Shown here: one piece after another, positions 58,420 to 64,000 of the stretch
How positions within the stretch are numbered: position 1 is the stretch's first letter
Layout: each line of letters starts with the position of its first letter
Notes under the pieces: model-generated
Told to the model about the DNA's origin: nothing
The model's input: only the letters and a program-made list of their open reading frames with translations
Databases searched by the model: none
Assembly: GCA_002270565.1 (NCBI GenBank)
Contig: NQMI01000039.1
Span: 62,930-126,929 of the forward strand
DNA from: Stenocarpella maydis
Taxonomy: Eukaryota > Ascomycota > Sordariomycetes > Diaporthales > Diaporthaceae
Reading direction: 5' to 3'
Length of the DNA: 64,000 bases
Made by a program: the position numbers and the translations under genes

Positions 58420-61400
58420 AGTATTAATATAGTATTTTTTATTAACACCCCCCTTATAAATAAGTAGTTTATAGGGCATTATATTACTAAATAGTAATAA
58501 TTAAGAGTTAATAAGGTTAAATAAGGATAAAGGGTTCTTTAGAATACCTTTAATATAATATTTGGAACTATTAATCCCATTATAATGCTATATACTATAG
58601 TTAATAATAAATATAATCATAGTTTTATATAATTCTTATTATCTTTATATAAACTTTATTAACCTTATACTTTATACTCCTCCTTTCTTCTCTCTTATTA
58701 CTTCTTATTAATACTTTGCATTATTTATTATTATAATTTACCCCTTAATTAACCTTAATCCCTATCATTTATAGCTGAAGACTTAAATATAGGCTAGATT
58801 AATTATTATAGATCTACTTTCTTAGCTTAATTAATAGCTTAATAAGTTCATTTAAAAGTTTACTTTATATTTATATTTAAAACAAATATTTAATTAAGCC
58901 TCTACAAGGCTTAACTAAGAACTCTCCTACCTTATATTAATATATTATAATGGTTTACTTTAAATACAAATTATTAAATTAGGAGATATTTTAATTCTTA
59001 ATTAAGTATAAAAATTAATCACTTACCTTAAATGGGATTAAATAAATCCAATGTAGCTTAAATATTACTAAATGCTAGTTATTAAAGGAAGCTAAGTATA
59101 TATAAAATTACCTATAGTACTTTCTTAAAAATAAATAATATAAAAAAACCTTATACCTGAAATTAATAGAAATATACTTTATATATACCATTAATAATGC
59201 CTAATTAATATTCTATATAGTATTTTTATTAATACTTATCCCTAATTCTATTAAGATAATCTTATGTTAGTAATTGAAAGTATATAAATAATAAGATAGC
59301 TAAATATACTTTAGTCCTAACTTTATATAATTAATTAATAGATATATAAAGTTATTTAGATATAGAATTAAGTATTATGCTAGAATTAATATATATTTAA
59401 GTTTTATACTATAGTTCTATTATAATATTTCTACTATTATAGCCTAGGTTATACTTATATGATATATTAAAATAGTTAATTACCATAAATATATCTCTCT
59501 ACTTATATATATAGATTATAATAGGGAAACTAAACTTATTGCTAATGCTTATTACTATTTATTATAGGACTCTAACCTTATATAATAACTTTATTATTTA
59601 TATATTATATTATAGCTATATTATCTTTAATTAATACTATTTAATAGTCATCTAGTACTAAGCAGCTCTATTTAGTAATTATTAACTTAAAACCTTATTT
59701 AAAATACTACTCTCTTATTAAATACTGAGTAATTAAACCTATTTTTCTATAAATATTAATTATATAATAAAAGTACATATAATATTAAGATTAAATATTA
59801 GTAGGAAAGCTTATATAAAGGCTATATAAAGTTTTAGCTAGTAAGTTTAATTCTATATACTTTTAATTAGTATTATATATTAATAATTATAATTATTCTT
59901 TAAATAACTTAAAGCTCTAGGTTTATGGAAAAAGTATAACCTTATATATTAAGTTATTTTACTATATATATATTTACTATAGATCTAATATAACTTTGCC
60001 TAGTTTATATATCTCTAGAATACTTATTATATATATAAATAAAAAAATTACTTATATATTATCTCTAGAAAACCATAGGTATTATACTATTTATGTAATA
60101 TAAATAAGATTAAGGATCATAAGTATCCTATACTTAATTCTATTCTTTAGGAGCTATTAAGCATTATTAAGCAAGATAGTATTAATTTAGAGATATACCT
60201 CTCCTAAGATATAGTAGTTATCTATAATAATCTTATTTATTTAGTTAGTAGAATACCTAATTAGCTTATAAATAAAACTTATAATACTGTATTTATATAT
60301 TAGTATAAGATATTAAAATAAAGATTATAGCTATAGCTATATATTAATAAGGGGATAGAATTTAATATTGGCTTATTATATATTAATAAGCGGTCTTATA
60401 TATCTATATACTTAGCTTTTTAAAAGAGGTATAGATATTAATTAACTTAATATAAAATCAGATATAGAAATGAATATTAAAATTAAATAATAAGAGTTCT
60501 ATATTATTATAAACTAATTAAATTATATAATCTATCCTTATTAGACTTTAATAAGTTATTCTTATTCTTAAAATCTTATAATCAAGTAATTGTATATATA
60601 TTTATATTAAATAAAACTAATAAATATTATATATGCTTATATTTTTAGATTTTACCCATATATATATATATATTAATTAGCTTAAGAGTATATCATTTAT
60701 TTATATAACTTATAATATTCTCCTCTTTTAATATTAAATATTTTTTAATTACTTTCATTTAAGCTCTTTTTATTTTTAATAAATTTCTTAGTATCCTTAT
60801 ATAGCTCCTATTTCTACTTAATTAGTAGTTCTTATATAACTAATAGTTTCTACTTAATTAATATTATTACTAAGTCTTTACTTTATATTAGGTTTATTTA
60901 TAATAGTATAGATCAGGTTTTAATTATATCTTTTTTCTTCGTTTTATTTCTTATTAATATATTATTAATTATAACTTCCTAATCCTAGAAAAGAATAATA
61001 TTATACTTATCTTCTTAATTATCCTTAATCTTTTTTACTTAAAGGGCAATTATTATTATATAAAGGCTAATTAGGGACTCTATATTTATAATAAGTTTTA
61101 TAGTACCTATATTATAGCCCTATATAACTAATTATATAATATATTACTCCTTAGAAAGGTCTTTAAACTTAAGATATAGCTATTAAAGGATATTATAAAG
61201 TAAAGCCTTATATATTAAGAATTACTAATTAAGTTTAAATAATTAAGTTTAATATCTATTATATTTAATAATTTAAATATAATTTTAAATATTTAACTCT
61301 TTAATAGTTTTAATAATATATTTCCTATAGTAAGGAGTAATACTAATTTTTACTAATAGAGTTTATTTTAGCTTATATATCTCTTATTTACTTTAATATT

Positions 61401-61922
61401 AATCTTAAATAATAGTCTTAATACTAGAAAAAAGTAAGCTAATTAAATTAGGCCCTAGAATAATAAGCCCTAGGGTATTCTAGCTTTATATACTATTATA
61501 TAGCCCTAACCCTACCTATTCTACCCTATCTATAGCTTATAAGGGTTAAGGAGATATAGTTAAGTTTATTATATCTAGAAGAGGGAGTTTATAATTTGGA
61601 TAAAAACGCTAGTATAAGTTCACAGATTTAATCTCTATATAAAAGGCTTATATAGTTGGATATTTAGCTATATGCCTTAATGGTGGTATAGGTAGTAATA
61701 TATTAAGTTAATAAGAGATAATTAGGGCTATATAAACTTATATACTACTATATAGGAATAAAAAGAAAGTAGTAAAGGAAATTTATATTGTATGGTACTT
61801 TTTTTTAATAATTAGTATATTATAGATAAATGATTAATATAAATCATTATATATCATTTAATTAGCCGAAATTGGGGATATATACCTATATACTGGGACA
61901 TAGACCCATTGAGGGATTTTAG
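58420..61922. other. AT-rich interior of the element, no readable gene
   Basis: About 3.5 kb of A/T-dominated sequence. I found no domain, tRNA or internal LTR pair in it. Confidence 0.6.
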
Positions 61923-61966
61923 GGTGACAAGGGGTTTTTGGAAAGTCAGCCCTGCGGCGCACCATA
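61923..61966 (-). repeat. Right terminal inverted repeat
   Basis: Inverted partner of the left repeat. Outside it, ordinary composition resumes at once (ATATTGGTACTAG). Confidence 0.92.
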
Positions 61967-63120
61967 GATATTGGTACTAGAATCGTTCTCGTGCTGGCTG
62001 GCAGGCTGGACGCAGAGCTGTACCGCACTGGTGTGTAGAGCTCGCGTCCCGCGGACGGGGTTGCATCCTGTATCGGCTGTCATGCCAACCACTTGGAGTT
62101 GTAGTTTCCTTGTGATGTGCCGGCCTCGCTGAGGTGCTGGGCCAACCAATGTGCTCGAAATTGATTGTTCCAAGTCGCCGGCATGCTCGTGCCTTATCAC
62201 GACATCCGCGTGGGTGATACAAATACATCCCATCTTATTTTCCTTCCACAGCCCAGCATTGACTTGTCGCAAGGACAAAAGATGGCGTTTCTCCGCAGCG
62301 GTCGTGTGCCCATTGCCCAGTAATGCGTACCAAGTAGCATTGCGCGGGCATGTTGTCAACGGCGTATGGCGCTGGTTGTTTGTACGCGACTCTCTGGAAG
62401 ACGGCCCCTTTATCGCCTTGAGCCCCTCAGTTCGACATTATCTCCACGAGTCTGCTCTGGTGTGGATCCGTTTCTCTTGGAGTCAGCGAAACAAAGAGGA
62501 TGCTTGAACCTGGGTTTCCAACGTACAGGCCTGACCTCGGCGCATGGTCCTGCTATGGGCTTGAGTTCTCGGTCAAAATGGTTGCTGTGGCCGAAGAGAA
62601 AAGGCCCGGCCGTGACAGGGTAGCTAGATACGTTCATCTGAGTTCTGTCCTCGAACTCTCGACTCCAATGTCAGCATCCCGCCGCCCCGCGCTTTACTCA
62701 CCACTGTGTGTTCTGTAATGAAGGCATGGGGGAACGTGACGCAGCGGGCAAGGTAGTCGAGGGCTGAGCCAGAAATCAGCCTAAGGATTCCCTCGACGTT
62801 CTAGCCGCGGGACGTGTCGTCCGGTAGCCGGGGACGTGTCTGTGAACATGTGCGAATTGCCTTCACATATTGCATGGCTAGCTGGTGATCACAGGGACGC
62901 TAACTTGATCTCACGTAGATCCCGAGTCAAGACTTGGTTCGTCTGTTCGCAAGGCAAGCAAGGTGCAAGGGTAGCCAGGAACCCTTCCTGGGGATCAGCA
63001 AGCTCGAGGATCAATGCCTCGGGGAGACCTACCTCTCAACTTGTGGCCGCAGTATCCGTGCCCAGAAAGGTATTCTGGCCGAGTCTCTGGCAAGAAAATG
63101 GCGGCACTGGTTGGTGCGGT

Positions 63121-63150
63121 GTGGCAAAGTGCGGCAAAGTACGGCAAAGT
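63121..63150 (+). repeat. Three 10-bp tandem repeats (NNGGCAAAGT)
   Basis: GTGGCAAAGT, GCGGCAAAGT and ACGGCAAAGT follow each other directly, with a partial fourth copy. Confidence 0.9.
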
Positions 63151-63185
63151 GCGGTCTGTTAGTTGTTGCAATAGGTCCCCTGGAC

Positions 63186-63314
63186 CTATAGTACCATAGT
63201 TGAAATCCCCAGTTGGGCACAGTGACCTCGCAACCAAAGGGCCGGCCCTGGAACTATAGTACCATAATTGAAATCCCTAGTTGGGCACAGTGACCTCGCA
63301 ACCGAAGGGCCGGC
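63186..63314 (+). repeat. 68-bp-period direct duplication, two copies
   Basis: CTATAGTACCATARTTGAAA and the sequence after it, through GGGCACAGTGACCTCGCAACC to GGGCCGGC, occur at 63186 and 63254. The three differences seen are all transitions. Confidence 0.93.
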
Positions 63315-64000
63315 GTTGGGTCCAGATGGTATGGATGCCAAGGTGGGGGGGGGGAATAGACGAGTGGCACGGACCAACTGATGCGCAAAAGCCTGAAAAG
63401 GTGCTGGGGCATGCGTCTGGACGTGCCTGGGTGCGTGGCACAGTACATACAGGAGACGCGTGCGGACCCGCCACAGGCGGGTTGCAGTGTCACTGAGTGC
63501 TCGGATAGGTAGGGCGAGGCCATCCTTACCCCTGCTGGTCGGGCGACCAAGCCGAGGCCGCCAGCAGAATGGTGCGATATACCGTACACAGGGGGACACG
63601 GTGGATGTTTCGTTCGGCAGGTCAAAGCCTGTGGTGAGGGTAGGGTTTGTTAGAGTTGATCGAGCTTGGCGTCCAAACAAAGATGGGATCGACAGCGAGA
63701 TATGGCGATCCTGGGGGAGGTCTTATCTCGCCCGGTATAACGGGCAGGCGGGGGGGGGGGACGGCAGATGCCTAGGCCAGAGAGAGAAGCCGGGATTTGG
63801 GGCCAGCGAGACAAGAGCTTTGGCGCCAAGCTAAGGCGAGTGGCGTTGACACTCGCGTGGCACACAGCAACTCTGGGCCTACGGCGGGCTGATGGTCATG
63901 GAGGGGATTGCTAAGGCTGGGCAGCAGACGACGGCGAATGGATGGGGGCCGAGCGGAGAAGAATAGGACCGTGGCGGCTTAATAAATGACAGGCATCAAA

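Larger units (their letters stand above)
56105..61966. mobile_element. AT-rich element with 44-bp terminal inverted repeats (5.86 kb)
   Basis: Both ends carry TATGGTGCGCCGCAG(A/G)GC followed by TGACTTTCCAAAAACCCC and TTGTCACC, facing inward, with one mismatch in 44 bp. The outer flanks allow two readings: a 5-bp duplication GATAT, or insertion at a TA dinucleotide with the element starting TGGTGCG. Almost everything inside is A/T and full of stop codons. Between about 56.64 and 58.06 kb a Lys/Asn-rich frame is still readable through frequent TAG codons. The superfamily cannot be fixed: a Tc1/mariner-like element would normally be shorter, and a nested insertion is possible. No transposase motif is readable. 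Confidence 0.75.
61967..64000. other. Gene-free DNA of ordinary composition at the right edge
   Basis: About 2 kb that seems to continue the island left of the inverted-repeat element. Open frames overlap on both strands without recognisable domains. It contains the two local repeats listed separately and G runs near 63346 and 63752. Confidence 0.5.

Noticed and set aside
46235..64000. Starship-type giant mobile element
   Set aside because: No tyrosine-recombinase captain gene or cargo genes could be read; the block is explained by separate transposons.

Overview
The window reads as nuclear DNA of a filamentous ascomycete (Pezizomycotina, most likely a sordariomycete). The evidence is short introns with GTAWGT-type donors, CTGAC/CTAAC branch points and AG acceptors, a white collar-2 photoreceptor gene, fungal housekeeping genes on both strands, and a sharply AT-rich block of transposons mutated in the manner of repeat-induced point mutation (RIP). 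All assignments come from reading the translated sequence; no database was searched.

Gene-rich part (1-45.4 kb). In order: UDP-GlcNAc pyrophosphorylase (-, cut by the left edge); a Mug/TDG-type mismatch uracil/thymine-DNA glycosylase (+); mitochondrial lysyl-tRNA synthetase (-); Tim10 (+); a Stb6/Sin3-binding-like protein (-); the GID/CTLH ubiquitin ligase subunit Rmd5/Gid2 (+); a UPF0658 Golgi membrane protein (-); PP4 regulatory subunit 2 (+); Rad50 (-); white collar-2 (+); a small beta-flanking-type protein (+); a duplicated and broken enoyl-CoA hydratase (37.2-37.6 kb and 40.4-41.5 kb) with an opposite-strand cysteine-rich membrane protein gene between the copies; a WrbA/Pst2-type NAD(P)H:quinone oxidoreductase (-); and a monocarboxylate-type MFS transporter (-). 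Several pairs are divergent and share an upstream region: LysRS/Tim10 (both mitochondrial), Stb6-like/Rmd5 and Rad50/WC-2. A 5.6-kb stretch (16.7-22.3 kb) holds no gene I can support.

Repeat part (46.2-64 kb). A 7.6-kb Ty1/copia retrotransposon on the minus strand is bounded by 211/213-bp LTRs and carries decayed gag, reverse transcriptase and RNase H. It is followed by strongly AT-rich DNA with a 9-bp satellite of about 36 copies and a 58-bp repeat. Next comes a gene-free island of ordinary composition (about 55.15-56.1 kb) which appears to resume at 61.97-64.0 kb. Between the two parts of that island lies a 5.86-kb AT-rich element closed by 44-bp terminal inverted repeats.

The observations most worth checking are: the split enoyl-CoA hydratase, in which neither copy is complete but exon 1 of the first copy joins in frame to exon 2 of the second across an opposite-strand gene; the inverted-repeat element; the LTR pair that differs almost only by transitions; and a 9-mer, TACTCCGTA, that I found eight times between genes and in no assigned coding region.
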